Below are positions 53,804 through 63,600 of a stretch of 64,000 nt of DNA, one piece after another (within the stretch, counting starts at the first letter, position 1; every line of letters begins with the position of its first letter). The notes below the pieces were generated by a model. That model had not been told where the DNA came from. It saw nothing but the letters and a program-made list of their open reading frames with translations, and ran no database searches. This DNA comes from Sphaerothrix gracilis (GTDB lineage Bacteria; Cyanobacteriota; Cyanobacteriia; Phormidesmidales; Phormidesmidaceae), in assembly GCF_030405905.1 (NCBI RefSeq), contig NZ_JASATW010000001.1, positions 124,001-188,000 on the forward strand, in the 5' to 3' direction. The position numbers and the translations under genes are program-made.

Positions 53804-54691
53804 ATGGCTTACGCGATCAAAGCCGGTACTGGCTGGCAACACCAGTTTGTTCAAACTAATCAGGTCAGGCTCCACTGTGTGACCCAGGGTGAGGGGGAAC
53901 TGGTCGTTTTGCTACATGGATTCTTGGAGTTTTGGTATTCTTGGCGACATCAGATTCCGGCGTTGGCCAAGCAGTTTCGAGTTGTGGTTCCCGACTTGAG
54001 AGGCTATAACGACTCTGACAAGCCTACAGGGGGATACGATCTCGATACCCTGGCACAAGATATTTATGGACTAATTCAGGAGCTGGGCTATAGCCGGGCT
54101 CACATCGTAGGCCATGACTGGGGCGGAACGATTGCCTGGCATTTTGCCCATCGTTTTCCCCACGCTCTCGATCGCTTAGCCGTGTTGGGCGCACCGCATC
54201 CCGAACAGTTTCGCCAAGCCGTTGTCAACAACTTTGATCAGCTCAAGCGTAGCTGGTATCTTCTGGCTTTACAGGTGCCGGCTCTCCCAGAATGGCTGAT
54301 TCAGCAAAACCTGCGCAACTTTTTAACCAACGTGTTTCAGCGGCAAGCAGTCCGTAAAGGGGCTTTCTCGACTAGGGATACGGAACTATATCAGGCTGCA
54401 TTGCAGAAGCCCGGTGCTTTAACAGCCGCTATGAGCTACTATCGTCAGTTCTTTGCGCCGCAAACCTGGCTAAAGCTTTGGCATAAGTCTCCCCTTCCTG
54501 TCACATCACCAACCCTAATTCTTTGGGGTGAGGAAGATAACTTGCTGAGTCATTCTCTATTAGAAGGGCTAGAGAAATGGGTTTCTGCGCCGCTACAGCT
54601 AAAGCAGGTTCCCAACTGTGGTCACTGGATTCAACAGGAAGTTCCGGTCACGGTCAGCCGAGAGCTGTTCAGTTTTCTGTGCACTGATTAG
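53804..54691 (+). CDS. Alpha/beta hydrolase, epoxide hydrolase-like
   Basis: 295 residues. The oxyanion region is LLHGFLEFWYSWRHQIPALA. The nucleophile elbow is GHDWGG, with Asp in place of the usual Ser. The PHPEQFRQAV and LILWGEEDNLL stretches follow, and the catalytic His is in VPNCGHWIQQEVP. An Asp nucleophile with the WGG elbow is the pattern of epoxide hydrolases and haloalkane dehalogenases; the HGFxxxWYSWR start favours epoxide hydrolase. The natural substrate is unknown. Confidence 0.92.
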   Translation: MAYAIKAGTGWQHQFVQTNQVRLHCVTQGEGELVVLLHGFLEFWYSWRHQIPALAKQFRVVVPDLRGYNDSDKPTGGYDLDTLAQDIYGLIQELGYSRAHIVGHDWGGTIAWHFAHRFPHALDRLAVLGAPHPEQFRQAVVNNFDQLKRSWYLLALQVPALPEWLIQQNLRNFLTNVFQRQAVRKGAFSTRDTELYQAALQKPGALTAAMSYYRQFFAPQTWLKLWHKSPLPVTSPTLILWGEEDNLLSHSLLEGLEKWVSAPLQLKQVPNCGHWIQQEVPVTVSRELFSFLCTD

Positions 54692-55043
54692 TCTAAACGG
54701 GTATACTGCTCAATATCAATTAACAATTTTGCCTGATATTGTTGATTTAGTTGAGCTAAGCATTTAGGCATCTGCAGGTAATAGTTTTACCCCAGGCTGA
54801 CATTGGCTATGTAGTTAAGAGTTGTCTGACACCTGCGATAGCTGCAGATTGAGCTGGTAGCTGGTTGAAGCCACATTTAGGGTGCGACCCCGTAGACTGA
54901 GGCGAAGAGCTTTTTCAGCCATTTAGCTGAAACTCATCGCTAAAACGGCTGTTTTTAAATTAAGTTTACGGAGTTGATGCCATTGATCAGGAAAGCTTAG
55001 TGGTTACTGCTTATGCTTTGGGTCACAGTGAGTATCTCGGTTA
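54692..55043. other. Gene-free stretch before the FHA gene, with a hairpin
   Basis: 352 bases with no supported gene. TTTCAGC (54912-54918) pairs with GCTGAAA (54925-54931) around a six-base loop. The rest looks like ordinary upstream DNA for the FHA gene. Confidence 0.45.
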
Positions 55044-55754
55044 ATGTCAAACTCCTACTTTTCATCTGATTTTTCAGAAGATATGCGGCTTGCTTCTCAA
55101 AGTAATCGAGAAGTCCAAGAACGGCTAGAGCTCTTTCAGATATTCTCGAAAATTTACAGCCACCATCGAACTCTGCTGAACGACATTCTAGACTTAGAAA
55201 GCTCTGGTGGTAAGTCTTTGGCTCGATTGGGCCTGTTTTACTACATGCAGGGGGTAGTGCTAGAGCAAGGGGCTTATCTAATCACAAATCTGCTCGATGG
55301 TAAAACTCGCGCGCTACAGCAGCCTAGTCATATCTGGACGATTGGTCGCGATCCGCGTCAAGTGGCTATTATTTTGCGCGACAAACGGCTCTCTCGCTGT
55401 CATGCTGCCATTCAATACATACCGCAGCGCGGCTTTTTTCTCTCTGATTTAGAGAGCCGTAACGGTTCTTTTATCAATGGAGAACGGATACATCAGCAGC
55501 ATTACTGTTTGAGCGATGGCGATCGCCTGCGTTTAGGCAGCATCACTTTCAGCTTTTTTATCTGCAATGACTTCCAATCAGTAGATCCGCCCACGGCACA
55601 CTGCCGTCAGATGCTGCAAAACAGTCCAGGATTGCCTGCGTTATCCCCCAATGCCAGCGATCTTGACGATACAGACGAAGCGACTTTGGAAGGGACTTCC
55701 CCCCGTCTGCTAGATGAAACACTACGGCTTCCTTGGGATCGTCCTCTTCAATAA
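55044..55754 (+). CDS. FHA-domain protein
   Basis: 236 residues. A helical N-terminus (about 1-75) precedes a forkhead-associated domain at about 90-175: IWTIGRDPRQVAIILRDKRL, SRCHAAIQYI, FFLSDLESRNGSFINGERI and LSDGDRLRLGSITFSFFI. The conserved GR, SRxH and NGSFxNG residues needed to bind phosphothreonine are all present. The C-terminal ~60 residues are acidic and Ser/Pro-rich and look disordered. It is likely an adaptor for Ser/Thr-kinase signalling; no kinase is nearby. Confidence 0.93.
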   Translation: MSNSYFSSDFSEDMRLASQSNREVQERLELFQIFSKIYSHHRTLLNDILDLESSGGKSLARLGLFYYMQGVVLEQGAYLITNLLDGKTRALQQPSHIWTIGRDPRQVAIILRDKRLSRCHAAIQYIPQRGFFLSDLESRNGSFINGERIHQQHYCLSDGDRLRLGSITFSFFICNDFQSVDPPTAHCRQMLQNSPGLPALSPNASDLDDTDEATLEGTSPRLLDETLRLPWDRPLQ

Positions 55755-55767
55755 CTTGAAACTGCCA

Positions 55768-55820
55768 CAGTTGAAAGTCAACGTGAGCAACGGCCAATTT
55801 GGTTAAATTGATTTCAACTG
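55768..55820. terminator. Nested inverted repeat between convergent genes
   Basis: CAGTTGAAA (55768-55776) pairs exactly with TTTCAACTG (55812-55820). Inside it CAATTT pairs with AAATTG around GGTT. It lies between the FHA and DUF456 stops and may end both transcripts. Confidence 0.5.
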
Positions 55821-55835
55821 CCAAGCCGCGAAATC

Positions 55836-56375
55836 TTACAGCAGACTGACCAGCGGCCAGGTTGTTAAAACAAAGATGACAACGGCAGCGATCGCTAGCA
55901 AGCCATCTACTAGATTGCCCAGTAGCGACCCTACCACCGTCCCCACGCTGGCCTTCAATGCCACCCGCACCCGCTCGCCTGACTCAAGCTGGCCCCGATG
56001 CAAATACTCGCCAATAAAAGCGCCGATAAAAGGGCCAAATAAGGCTCCTAGCAGCGGCCCGCCAAAAGGCAGCGCTGGCAGCAGCCCAACAACCCCTGCC
56101 ACTAAGCCAATAATCGCGCCGAACATGCCCCAGCGACTAGCCCCAAACTGTTTAGCCCCCCAAAAAGTGGCTAAAAATTCAACTGCTGCGCTCAGAATAA
56201 GCAGCACAAAAACCACCACAATGGCCCAGGTAATGCCAGCAAAGTTGGTTGCCAAAGCCCAGACTAAAATTGAAACCAAAATTAGGCTGGCTCCTGGCAT
56301 TCCCGGAATCAGCTCACCAATCGCCCCCACCAGCATGACGGCGACCAAAATCCAATACAGTAAAGCGAGATCCAT
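55836..56375 (-). CDS. DUF456 family membrane protein
   Basis: 179 residues, very hydrophobic, with about five membrane segments. The family phrases are LIPGMPGASLILVSILVWAL, FLATFWGAKQFGASRWGMFG and PFGGPLLGALFGPFIGAFIG, the last two Gly-rich as is typical. The function of the family is unknown. It is 19 bp after the M48 protease gene, so the two are probably co-transcribed. Confidence 0.92.
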   Translation of the reverse strand: MDLALLYWILVAVMLVGAIGELIPGMPGASLILVSILVWALATNFAGITWAIVVVFVLLILSAAVEFLATFWGAKQFGASRWGMFGAIIGLVAGVVGLLPALPFGGPLLGALFGPFIGAFIGEYLHRGQLESGERVRVALKASVGTVVGSLLGNLVDGLLAIAAVVIFVLTTWPLVSLL

Positions 56376-56394
56376 CGTCTTACCTCAAAATCGG

Positions 56395-57267
56395 TTAGGG
56401 CAGTCGCGGTTCGACAAATTGGTCAAATTCCTGATCGCCTTCCTCTAGCTCCGGCGGCACGCCGCTAGGAAAATTCTCGTCAATCAGCTCCTCTAACCGC
56501 TGGATCCGGTTATCTGGATTTGGGTGGGTGCTCAAAAATTCTGGCGGGCCACCCGCCTCTCTGGCCTGATTGAGAATCGCCATCAGCTCCACAATGCCTT
56601 CTGGGTTATAGCCTGCTTCCACCATAAACTGAAAGCCCAAGCGATCGCTCTCTAGCTCATCTTGTCGCCCATATTGCAGGTTCACTAGCTGATTGACCGC
56701 CTGGGCTAAAATAGCCGCCTGTCGCGCCTGATCGGGGCTATCGCTGACGGTAATTCCCACCACGTTCACTAGCAATGCTCCAAGCTGCTGCCGAGCCAAA
56801 TGCTCTGCGCCATGACGGGCCACCACATGACCCACTTCATGCCCCAGTACCCCCGCTAGCTGAGCCTCGTTTTCTAAACGATCCAGCAGCGCTGCTGTAA
56901 TAAAAATTTGCCCCCCCGGCAGCGCAAAAGCGTTGGTGGTTTCAGTATCTCGCAGCAGGTGAAACTCGAAGGGATAAGGAGACTGATCGGCTTCTGACTG
57001 CTGCACTACCGACTGCCCAACTTGATCAATATAGGCTTGCAGTTGCTGATCGGGATATAGGCCGCCATGCTGAGCCATCATTTCCTGGCTGGCCTGCTGT
57101 CCTAAAGCTATTTCCTGTGCCGGCGTCAGTTGAATGCGCTGCTTTTCATCAGTAATCGGATTATCCGAAACGTTAGTAAAGTAGTTGAGCAGGCCAAACA
57201 GCCCAAAGATCAGACCGATGACCAAGCGAATGAGAAGTCTGCTCACGCCGATTTTAAATTGACACAA
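56395..57267 (-). CDS. M48 family metalloprotease (BepA/LoiP-like)
   Basis: 290 residues with an N-terminal membrane anchor or signal (LLIRLVIGLIFGLFGLLNYF). The zinc site is GHEVGHVVARHGAEH (HExxH), with the third ligand in the Glu of RQDELESDRLGFQFM. The motifs NAFALPGGQIFITAALLDRL and STHPNPDNRIQRLEEL are typical of periplasmic M48 proteases that handle misfolded envelope proteins. It is followed by the DUF456 gene. Confidence 0.94.
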   Translation of the reverse strand: MCQFKIGVSRLLIRLVIGLIFGLFGLLNYFTNVSDNPITDEKQRIQLTPAQEIALGQQASQEMMAQHGGLYPDQQLQAYIDQVGQSVVQQSEADQSPYPFEFHLLRDTETTNAFALPGGQIFITAALLDRLENEAQLAGVLGHEVGHVVARHGAEHLARQQLGALLVNVVGITVSDSPDQARQAAILAQAVNQLVNLQYGRQDELESDRLGFQFMVEAGYNPEGIVELMAILNQAREAGGPPEFLSTHPNPDNRIQRLEELIDENFPSGVPPELEEGDQEFDQFVEPRLP

Positions 57268-57423
57268 CCTGGCGCAAAGTATACGACACCCTGCTGCTTC
57301 CTGGATCCGTCATAGGGCAGGTCAACCGCTAGGGAAATCTAAGGTCTGTCAAATAGTCGATTCTAGATTGCGCTTAGACTGTTAAGGTCTGGATGTTTCT
57401 TTAGCGATCGCTACTTTTTCAGC

Positions 57424-58740
57424 ATGACCACTCGGCTAGACAGAGCCAAACAGCTCAAGCAGGAACTACAAGATTTTGTTTTAGAAGCAGAGGGTGAGCT
57501 AGCTGTGGCGCTAGAAACTTTTGCCGCCGAGCAGCTCAGAGGCAAAAGCTCAGATGCCTATCAGCAAGAGCTGGTGATGGATGCGTTTCCTTCTGAGGGG
57601 CAAGTGGGCGATCGCACGCCAATCGATCTGTTTATTTCGGAGCGTTCAGAGCTGAGCGCTGAGGATCAAACTCTTTTAGAAAGCTGGAAGCACAGCTTTT
57701 TGGGTCTGTTTGAAATCAAAGCCAAAACCGACCGCCAGATGGAGCTAATGAACTGGCTTACAGCCAAGCATTACACCATAGCATTAGCGGCTAACAGTGA
57801 GTCGGCCCAGCAAAAACGCTTCAAGCCCGGCGAAATTCTGCTGAGCCGCATTGCTCCCCTCAACGCCGAAAGCTGGATGCTGACTGGCCCCTGCATTCTT
57901 AAGGGGCAACTAGGCAAGCCCAAGCTAGCCGTCGTCGTCGGCGAATTCAAAGATAACTATCGCTCTGCTCTTTACAGCGATGCCCCTGATCTTTTAGAGG
58001 AAGCCTGGCAGTCGGTGCAAAAGTATCACGATGAGTTTTTAGACTTCTTTAAAGCTGACGAAGTGACCCTTTCTGGCTACGAACTCAATAAAAAAATTCA
58101 GGATTTTCAGGAGACAAGTTCCCAAAAGCGGCTAGCAGAGGCAGGGATTGATCAAAATAAGTCATTAGCTGAGATGGCTGACGAAGCTGGTTTAGAGGAT
58201 GAAGATATAGAAGCCGTGTCTGAGTCCTTGGGAGTTGGCGCCAACGTCGTTGCCAAGACCATCAAAAATACTCAGGCCAGCAAGATGGTTATGCCCAAGG
58301 CAGAGCTGCCTTCCCATTTGAAGCGCGCTGAACAGGTGACAGTGCTGGCAGATCCCCGTTGGGGCCAGCAGTTTGTTGTCAGCTATGGCAAGTTTCAAAC
58401 GCTGCTTAGCTCAGATGAAAACCCGGCAGCGGCTCAGACCCTAGCGCTGCAGTGGCTCAAAGATCCAGAGATTACTGCTTTTGCCTGGCATCGCCTAGCC
58501 CAGCGGTATCCAGACTCCCTAGAGTCTACGCTGCAGCAGGCATTGGATCGCCCTGACTTCAAACTGAGCAATCTAGATGCCCTCTTAGAAGAGTTTGGCA
58601 AGCGCACAACGCCAGAACTGCCTGAGATTGCTAGCGTGCCGATTCATTTGCATAACCTCTTTCAAGAGGCGATCGCTGAGCTAGAACCGCCCAAATCCAA
58701 GAAAAAATCGAAGAAAAGTAAGTCGAAAGGCTTTCAATAA
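57424..58740 (+). CDS. Conserved protein of unknown function with a Lys-rich tail
   Basis: 438 residues, soluble, with no signal or membrane helix. The N-terminal part is helical (RAKQLKQELQDFVLEAEGEL). A middle domain runs QKRFKPGEILLSRIAPLN and KPKLAVVVGEFKDNYRSALY, and a C-terminal helical part is present. The end is strongly basic (SKKKSKKSKSKGF), which suggests RNA or DNA binding. I do not recognise a named domain. Confidence 0.8.
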   Translation: MTTRLDRAKQLKQELQDFVLEAEGELAVALETFAAEQLRGKSSDAYQQELVMDAFPSEGQVGDRTPIDLFISERSELSAEDQTLLESWKHSFLGLFEIKAKTDRQMELMNWLTAKHYTIALAANSESAQQKRFKPGEILLSRIAPLNAESWMLTGPCILKGQLGKPKLAVVVGEFKDNYRSALYSDAPDLLEEAWQSVQKYHDEFLDFFKADEVTLSGYELNKKIQDFQETSSQKRLAEAGIDQNKSLAEMADEAGLEDEDIEAVSESLGVGANVVAKTIKNTQASKMVMPKAELPSHLKRAEQVTVLADPRWGQQFVVSYGKFQTLLSSDENPAAAQTLALQWLKDPEITAFAWHRLAQRYPDSLESTLQQALDRPDFKLSNLDALLEEFGKRTTPELPEIASVPIHLHNLFQEAIAELEPPKSKKKSKKSKSKGFQ

Positions 58741-58972
58741 GGGAGCAAACTATCAGGGGCAAAGCTAATATTTCTTACAAAACATCAGCAGCCTAAAACC
58801 AATCAGAGACAATAGACATAGAATACCGTTAGCTGCAAAGAAATTCTCTCAAACTCAGTCTTTCGTACAGGTGCAGCTATATCTACTGGCAGACGCAACA
58901 GCCCCGTAGATTTCATAAACTAATATCAAGAACGGAAAACAGCATAATTACAGTAGAAAGGAGCCGAAATTT

Positions 58973-59242
58973 ATGAATATTTTAGCTTGGATTATTTTAG
59001 GTTTGATTGCGGGTGCTATTGGTAAAGCCATCTATCCTGGACATCAGGGTGGCGGTATTTTAGCGACCCTATTGTTAGGTATTGTAGGTGCCTTTATTGG
59101 AGGTACGATTGCAACGCTGCTGACGACGGGCAGCCTGCAGTTGACGGCAGCTTCACTGAGTATCCCAGGCGTTATCCTGGCGATTATAGGCGCTATCATC
59201 GCCATCTTCCTTTGGGGCCTTATCAGCCGTCGGACTGCCTAG
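58973..59242 (+). CDS. GlsB/YeaQ/YmgE family small membrane protein
   Basis: 89 residues with three membrane helices and the family glycine pattern: ILAWIILGLIAGAIGKAIYP, GGGILATLLLGIVGAFIGGT and IPGVILAIIGAIIAIFLWGL. It is a stress-linked family of unknown mechanism. AAAGGAGCC upstream is a good ribosome site. Confidence 0.93.
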   Translation: MNILAWIILGLIAGAIGKAIYPGHQGGGILATLLLGIVGAFIGGTIATLLTTGSLQLTAASLSIPGVILAIIGAIIAIFLWGLISRRTA

Positions 59243-59386
59243 TCCACTCGATATTGTTCACTAATTTCTAGTTTTTAACGTTTGTAAAAGCTAGTTAGCT
59301 TAGAGTCTCTGCTGCTGTTTTTGCAGCGGGGGCTTTCTGCTATCTAGACACTGTCTGAGCTGTTCTATAGACAACTTTGATATGCG

Positions 59387-60397
59387 ATGAGTCAACGAGT
59401 TCACCTAATTTTCAATCCGGCCTCCGGTCAGGGTGATGCAGATGCGGAGTTATCCGAAATCTGTTCGGCCTTGCAGACTAAGTTTGAGCTATCAGTTTCC
59501 AAAACAACGCCCGAAATTGAGGCTGAGTTTTTAGCTCGCAAAGCCCTAGAACAGGGTGCCGAAATTATTGTTGTCTCTGGGGGAGATGGCACCGTTTCAA
59601 GTGTGGCCTCAGCCCTAATTGAGAGTGGAGCCTATTTAGGCATTGTTCCTAGAGGAACGGCTAATGCCTTCGCTAAATCATTAGAAATTCCTGAAAACAT
59701 TGCTGCGGCCTGTGAGGTAATCTTGGAAGGTGCTCAGCAAAAGTTAGATATGGCGCTCTGCAACGATCGCCCTATGCTCACAATAGCTGGAGTGGGCTTT
59801 GAAGCTGAAGCGGTCAACCGTGCCGATCGCGAAGCCAAGAACAAGTTTGGCCCCCTTGCCTACTTCATAGCTAGTCTGCGTGAAATTCGCAATTTTGAAC
59901 GTTTCCAAGTGGAAATAGAAACTGAATCAGGTCAGATGCAAGCCTCAGCCGCTGCCGTTACAATTGCCAATGCAGCGCCAGTAACTTCAGTATTAGCTCA
60001 GGGACCCGATGAGATTAAGGTAGATGATGGCCTGTTAGATATCACAATTGTTGCGCCTGAAAGCGCATCGGACGTTCTAATCGCTTCCTACGAACTGTTA
60101 CGCTCGGCTATTACGAATGATCATGCTCAGCGAGAGAATATCGGGCACTTCCGAGCCAAACAGATCAAAGTTAGCACTGACCCAGCACAAAAAGTTGTTT
60201 TAGACGGTGAAATGATAGGAACAACGCCGATTGAGGTGAAGTGCTTACCTAGCAATTTAACTGTCTTTGTGCCTGCGTCAATAACTGAAACGTCAGACGA
60301 AAAATTCAAAAAAAAAAGCACCCGAGTGACGCTAGCGAATAGAATGCACCACTGGTGGCATAGCTGGACAACAGATGAGGCAGCAGATAAGGAATAG
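59387..60397 (+). CDS. YegS/BmrU-type lipid kinase
   Basis: 336 residues of the diacylglycerol-kinase fold. The nucleotide loop is IIVVSGGDGTVSSVASALIE, then LGIVPRGTANAFAKSLEIP and the C-terminal VDDGLLDITIVAPESAS and VLDGEMIGTTPIEVKCLP. The GGDGT and GTxNxFA motifs needed for activity are present. It probably phosphorylates a lipid such as diacylglycerol at the membrane. The C-terminus is basic and may touch membrane lipids. Confidence 0.94.
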   Translation: MSQRVHLIFNPASGQGDADAELSEICSALQTKFELSVSKTTPEIEAEFLARKALEQGAEIIVVSGGDGTVSSVASALIESGAYLGIVPRGTANAFAKSLEIPENIAAACEVILEGAQQKLDMALCNDRPMLTIAGVGFEAEAVNRADREAKNKFGPLAYFIASLREIRNFERFQVEIETESGQMQASAAAVTIANAAPVTSVLAQGPDEIKVDDGLLDITIVAPESASDVLIASYELLRSAITNDHAQRENIGHFRAKQIKVSTDPAQKVVLDGEMIGTTPIEVKCLPSNLTVFVPASITETSDEKFKKKSTRVTLANRMHHWWHSWTTDEAADKE

Positions 60398-60547
60398 GGA
60401 GTTTATAACGAACTCAGAAGCAACGGACTCAGAAGCCAGAGAGGGATCAGTTTAGGCAGTAGACACTAGCTGTGAGCGCATTTTGACCCGGTACGGACAG
60501 GCGATTCACAAGCAATGTTCTCCTTAGCCTGAGGATGGCTATAGCGC

Positions 60548-61387
60548 TCAAGGCGGGTCTTGCAATAGCCAAAGTCCCGTATAGGTCACGCCAGAATCGT
60601 CAGGACGCACTAGCAGAAAGTGAAGTCCTTGACTCTGTTGCTTGCGCTGTTCAAAAGTGCCAGCCGCGATCGCTACTTCTGCGTCTGCAAAAGTAGCCAC
60701 CACCCAGCGATTGACTAGGCCAGCCTCCAGGATCAGACCGTCCGGGCTGCCGGGAATATAGCTTAAGGAAACAGGCTGAGCGGTCTCTAGCCAGAGCGCT
60801 AGCGGCATTGACTGCCGCCCACCGTCAATTACAAGGCCGGGAATCAGAGCCGTGCTGGCTAGGCCACGCTGTAGGGGCAGTAAGTCGCCGGGCAAGCTGA
60901 GGATAGGGATAGGTTCAGCGGCAAATTCTTGAACAGCCTGAGCGGCGATCGCGGCAAACCGCCACTGGTCACCCCAAAGGTTTTCTGGCAGGGGCAGCGG
61001 CGGCGGTCGATCGAGCGCTAGCGGCTCATAAGCTTCCTGACTGTAGTTAGGCAAAGTGGGATACCACTGGCGGCGCTGCAGCAGCCAGCGCTTAAGAGCG
61101 GGTATATGGCGGGTGGCTATGACTGGAACCTCAAGGGACTCGCAGGCTGTCTGCATCAGGCTGAGACATTGAGGCCGAAAGACAGCGATCGCCTCTGGTT
61201 TTTCAGGGGACTTGGTCAGGGCGATCGCCAGTTGGGCCTGCAGCCAGCTAGCAGTGGCCTCAGCCTGCGGACAAGTCGCCCCAAACGTAAAGGAAAAAGC
61301 TGCATCACAGATAAGCAGTTCCCACAGCGGCTGTCCGGCTGGGTCGCGCAGAGGTCGGCGGTAAAAGTCGGCTTGCCAAAGGGTCAC
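60548..61387 (-). CDS. Tab2/Atab2 family RNA-binding protein
   Basis: 279 residues. It begins LWQADFYRRPLRDPAGQPLW and has LWELLICDAAFSFTFGATCP, FRPQCLSLMQTACESLEVPV, WRFAAIAAQAVQEFAAEP and the end YTGLWLLQDP, matching the cyanobacterial relatives of Tab2/Atab2, which bind RNA and help translate photosystem I (psaB) in chloroplasts. The same role here is inferred. The gene follows glgP with two bases between stop and start, so they are co-transcribed. Confidence 0.92.
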   Translation of the reverse strand: MTLWQADFYRRPLRDPAGQPLWELLICDAAFSFTFGATCPQAEATASWLQAQLAIALTKSPEKPEAIAVFRPQCLSLMQTACESLEVPVIATRHIPALKRWLLQRRQWYPTLPNYSQEAYEPLALDRPPPLPLPENLWGDQWRFAAIAAQAVQEFAAEPIPILSLPGDLLPLQRGLASTALIPGLVIDGGRQSMPLALWLETAQPVSLSYIPGSPDGLILEAGLVNRWVVATFADAEVAIAAGTFEQRKQQSQGLHFLLVRPDDSGVTYTGLWLLQDPP

Positions 61388-61389
61388 GG

Positions 61390-63600
61390 CTAAGACACAG
61401 CGCTCGCTAAGATCGGCTCCGACTCTACCATTGTTTCAGGCGCATAGATTTGAGCAACATACTCTGCCACCATGCGATCGCTATTAAAGATAGGAGCACA
61501 GGTGCGAATCGAGGCTTTCATCATCCGCAGCCAGCCTTTCGGAATTCCCTGACCGTTGCGATCGTAGTAGAGACGGGCCATATCCTTTTGCAAAATCTCA
61601 TAGAGAGAATCGGCATCAATTTGATCTTGGGCCACCTGATCGCTGGTGCCAATATCTTTGCCAATTGTCCAGCCATTGATACCGCGACCGCTAGCGTCTT
61701 CCTGATAGCCTTCACACCACCAGCCATCCATGACACTACAGTTAATTCCCCCGTTGAGTGCTACCTTCTGGCCGCTAGTGCCAGAGGCTTCCAAAGGCCG
61801 GCGCGGATTATTGAGCCAAACATCTACGCCCTGAATTAACATCTTGGCCGTATACATATCGTAGTCTTCGATAAAAGCCACGCGATCGCGCAGCGCTGGG
61901 TGGCGGCACCACTCCATCAGCCGTTGAATAATTCGCTTACCCTCATCATCAGCCGGATGGGCCTTACCCGCGAAAATAAGCTGTATGGGCCGTTTGGCAT
62001 TCGACAAGATTCGCACCGAGCGATGTAGGTCTTTGAAAATCAAATAGCCACGCTTGTAGGGGCTAAAACGGCGCGCAAACCCTATCGTCAAAGTCTCTGG
62101 ATTGAGCAAACGATCAACGGCGGCGATATCAGCCGTTGCTTCTCCCCGCGCCTGCCGGGACTGACGCGCCTTAGAGCGGGCATAGGCAATCAGGCGCTCT
62201 TTCAAAATGCAGTGTCGTTTCCAGAGTTCCTCATCGGGAATAGCGTCAATCTGAGCCCAAATTTCTTTATCAGAGATCCGCTGAGACCAAGCCTCGCCCA
62301 AATACTGATCGTACAGATCTGCCATCAGTGGTGCGGTCCAAGTGCGGGCATGAACCCCGTTGGTAATCTGCCCAATCGGGACTTCAGTCTCGTCTTTTTC
62401 GGGATAAAGAATGCTCCACATCTGTCGGGAGACTTCTCCATGCCGCTGGCTGACCCCATTGGCCGATCGCGTCATTCGCAGCGCCAGCACCGTCATGCTG
62501 AACGGCTCCCAGGGATCTCCTAGCCGCCGCGCTCCCAAAGCTAAAAACTGCTCTCTAGAAAGCCCAATCTGCGGCCAGTAGTCAGCAAAGAAGGAGTCCA
62601 TCAAATCGGCTGAGAACAAGTCGTTGGCGTTGGGTACCGGCGTATGAGAGGTAAAGACAGCCCGCGATCGCACCAAATCTTCCATATCGTAGAAAGAGCC
62701 GCCGCTCATTTCCATCTCAGTTCGCGCAATTTCTAGAAGCGCAAAGGCCGCGTGACCTTCATTGAGGTGATAAACCGAGGGTTCAATCTCCAACACCTGC
62801 AGGATGCGAATGCCACCAATGCCCAGCAGCACCTCCTGCGCCACCCGCGTCTCCTGATTACCGCCATAGAGATGCCCTGTCAGTGAACGATCCACCGGGT
62901 CGTTGTCTTCGCGATCGGTGTCCAGCAGGTACAGATTGACCCGGCCAATCCGGGCCAGCCAAACCTGCACTCGCACAGTGCGCTGACGAATACGCAGCTT
63001 GATTGTCACCGGCTGACCAAACTCATCACGCACCAGCTCCAGCGGCATGTGCTCAAAGTCGTTGTTATCGTAATATTCCTTCTGCCAGCCGCTGCGGTTT
63101 AAATGTTGTCGAAAGTAACCCTGGCGGTAGAGCAGGCCAATGCCAATCATAGGCACGCCTAAGTCAGAAGCAGACTTGAGGTGATCACCGCCTAAAACTC
63201 CCAGGCCCCCGCAGTAAATCGGCAGAGATTCATGAATACCAAATTCAGTACAGAAGTAGACCACAGGCTGATCTAAGGACAACTGAGGCGCTACGCGATG
63301 ACACCAGGTATCCTGCTCTGTCAAATAGGCATCAAACTGAGCCGCCAGCGTTTCTAAGCGCTTGAGATAGCGAGGATCTTCTGCCACTTGAGACAGGCGC
63401 TCATAGGCAACTGACTCTAGTAGCTCCACCGGATTGTGATTGCAGCGCTGCCAGATAGTAGGATCAACGACGCTAAAAAGGGAAAGACGCTCCGGAGTCC
63501 AGCTCCACCAGTAGTTATAGGCCAGATCTGCCAGTCGCCTCAATGGAAATGGCAACCGAGATCTCAGTTGAGAAATTGGATTCATCGCGTCGAACTCCAT
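61390..63600 (-). CDS. glgP: Alpha-glucan phosphorylase (short form)
   Basis: 736 residues; starts at 63600 or at an ATG at 63585. It releases glucose-1-phosphate from glycogen or maltodextrin with pyridoxal phosphate. Motifs are RRLADLAYNYWWSWTPERLS, YFCTEFGIHESLPIYCGGLG, HLNEGHAAFALLE, ITNGVHARTWTAPLMADLYD, FARRFSPYKRGYLI, and the PLP-Lys region EASGTSGQKVALNGGI. The length fits the TIGR02094 branch rather than the long glycogen phosphorylases, and all catalytic regions are kept. It leads an operon with the Tab2-like gene. Confidence 0.96.
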   Translation of the reverse strand: MEFDAMNPISQLRSRLPFPLRRLADLAYNYWWSWTPERLSLFSVVDPTIWQRCNHNPVELLESVAYERLSQVAEDPRYLKRLETLAAQFDAYLTEQDTWCHRVAPQLSLDQPVVYFCTEFGIHESLPIYCGGLGVLGGDHLKSASDLGVPMIGIGLLYRQGYFRQHLNRSGWQKEYYDNNDFEHMPLELVRDEFGQPVTIKLRIRQRTVRVQVWLARIGRVNLYLLDTDREDNDPVDRSLTGHLYGGNQETRVAQEVLLGIGGIRILQVLEIEPSVYHLNEGHAAFALLEIARTEMEMSGGSFYDMEDLVRSRAVFTSHTPVPNANDLFSADLMDSFFADYWPQIGLSREQFLALGARRLGDPWEPFSMTVLALRMTRSANGVSQRHGEVSRQMWSILYPEKDETEVPIGQITNGVHARTWTAPLMADLYDQYLGEAWSQRISDKEIWAQIDAIPDEELWKRHCILKERLIAYARSKARQSRQARGEATADIAAVDRLLNPETLTIGFARRFSPYKRGYLIFKDLHRSVRILSNAKRPIQLIFAGKAHPADDEGKRIIQRLMEWCRHPALRDRVAFIEDYDMYTAKMLIQGVDVWLNNPRRPLEASGTSGQKVALNGGINCSVMDGWWCEGYQEDASGRGINGWTIGKDIGTSDQVAQDQIDADSLYEILQKDMARLYYDRNGQGIPKGWLRMMKASIRTCAPIFNSDRMVAEYVAQIYAPETMVESEPILASAVS

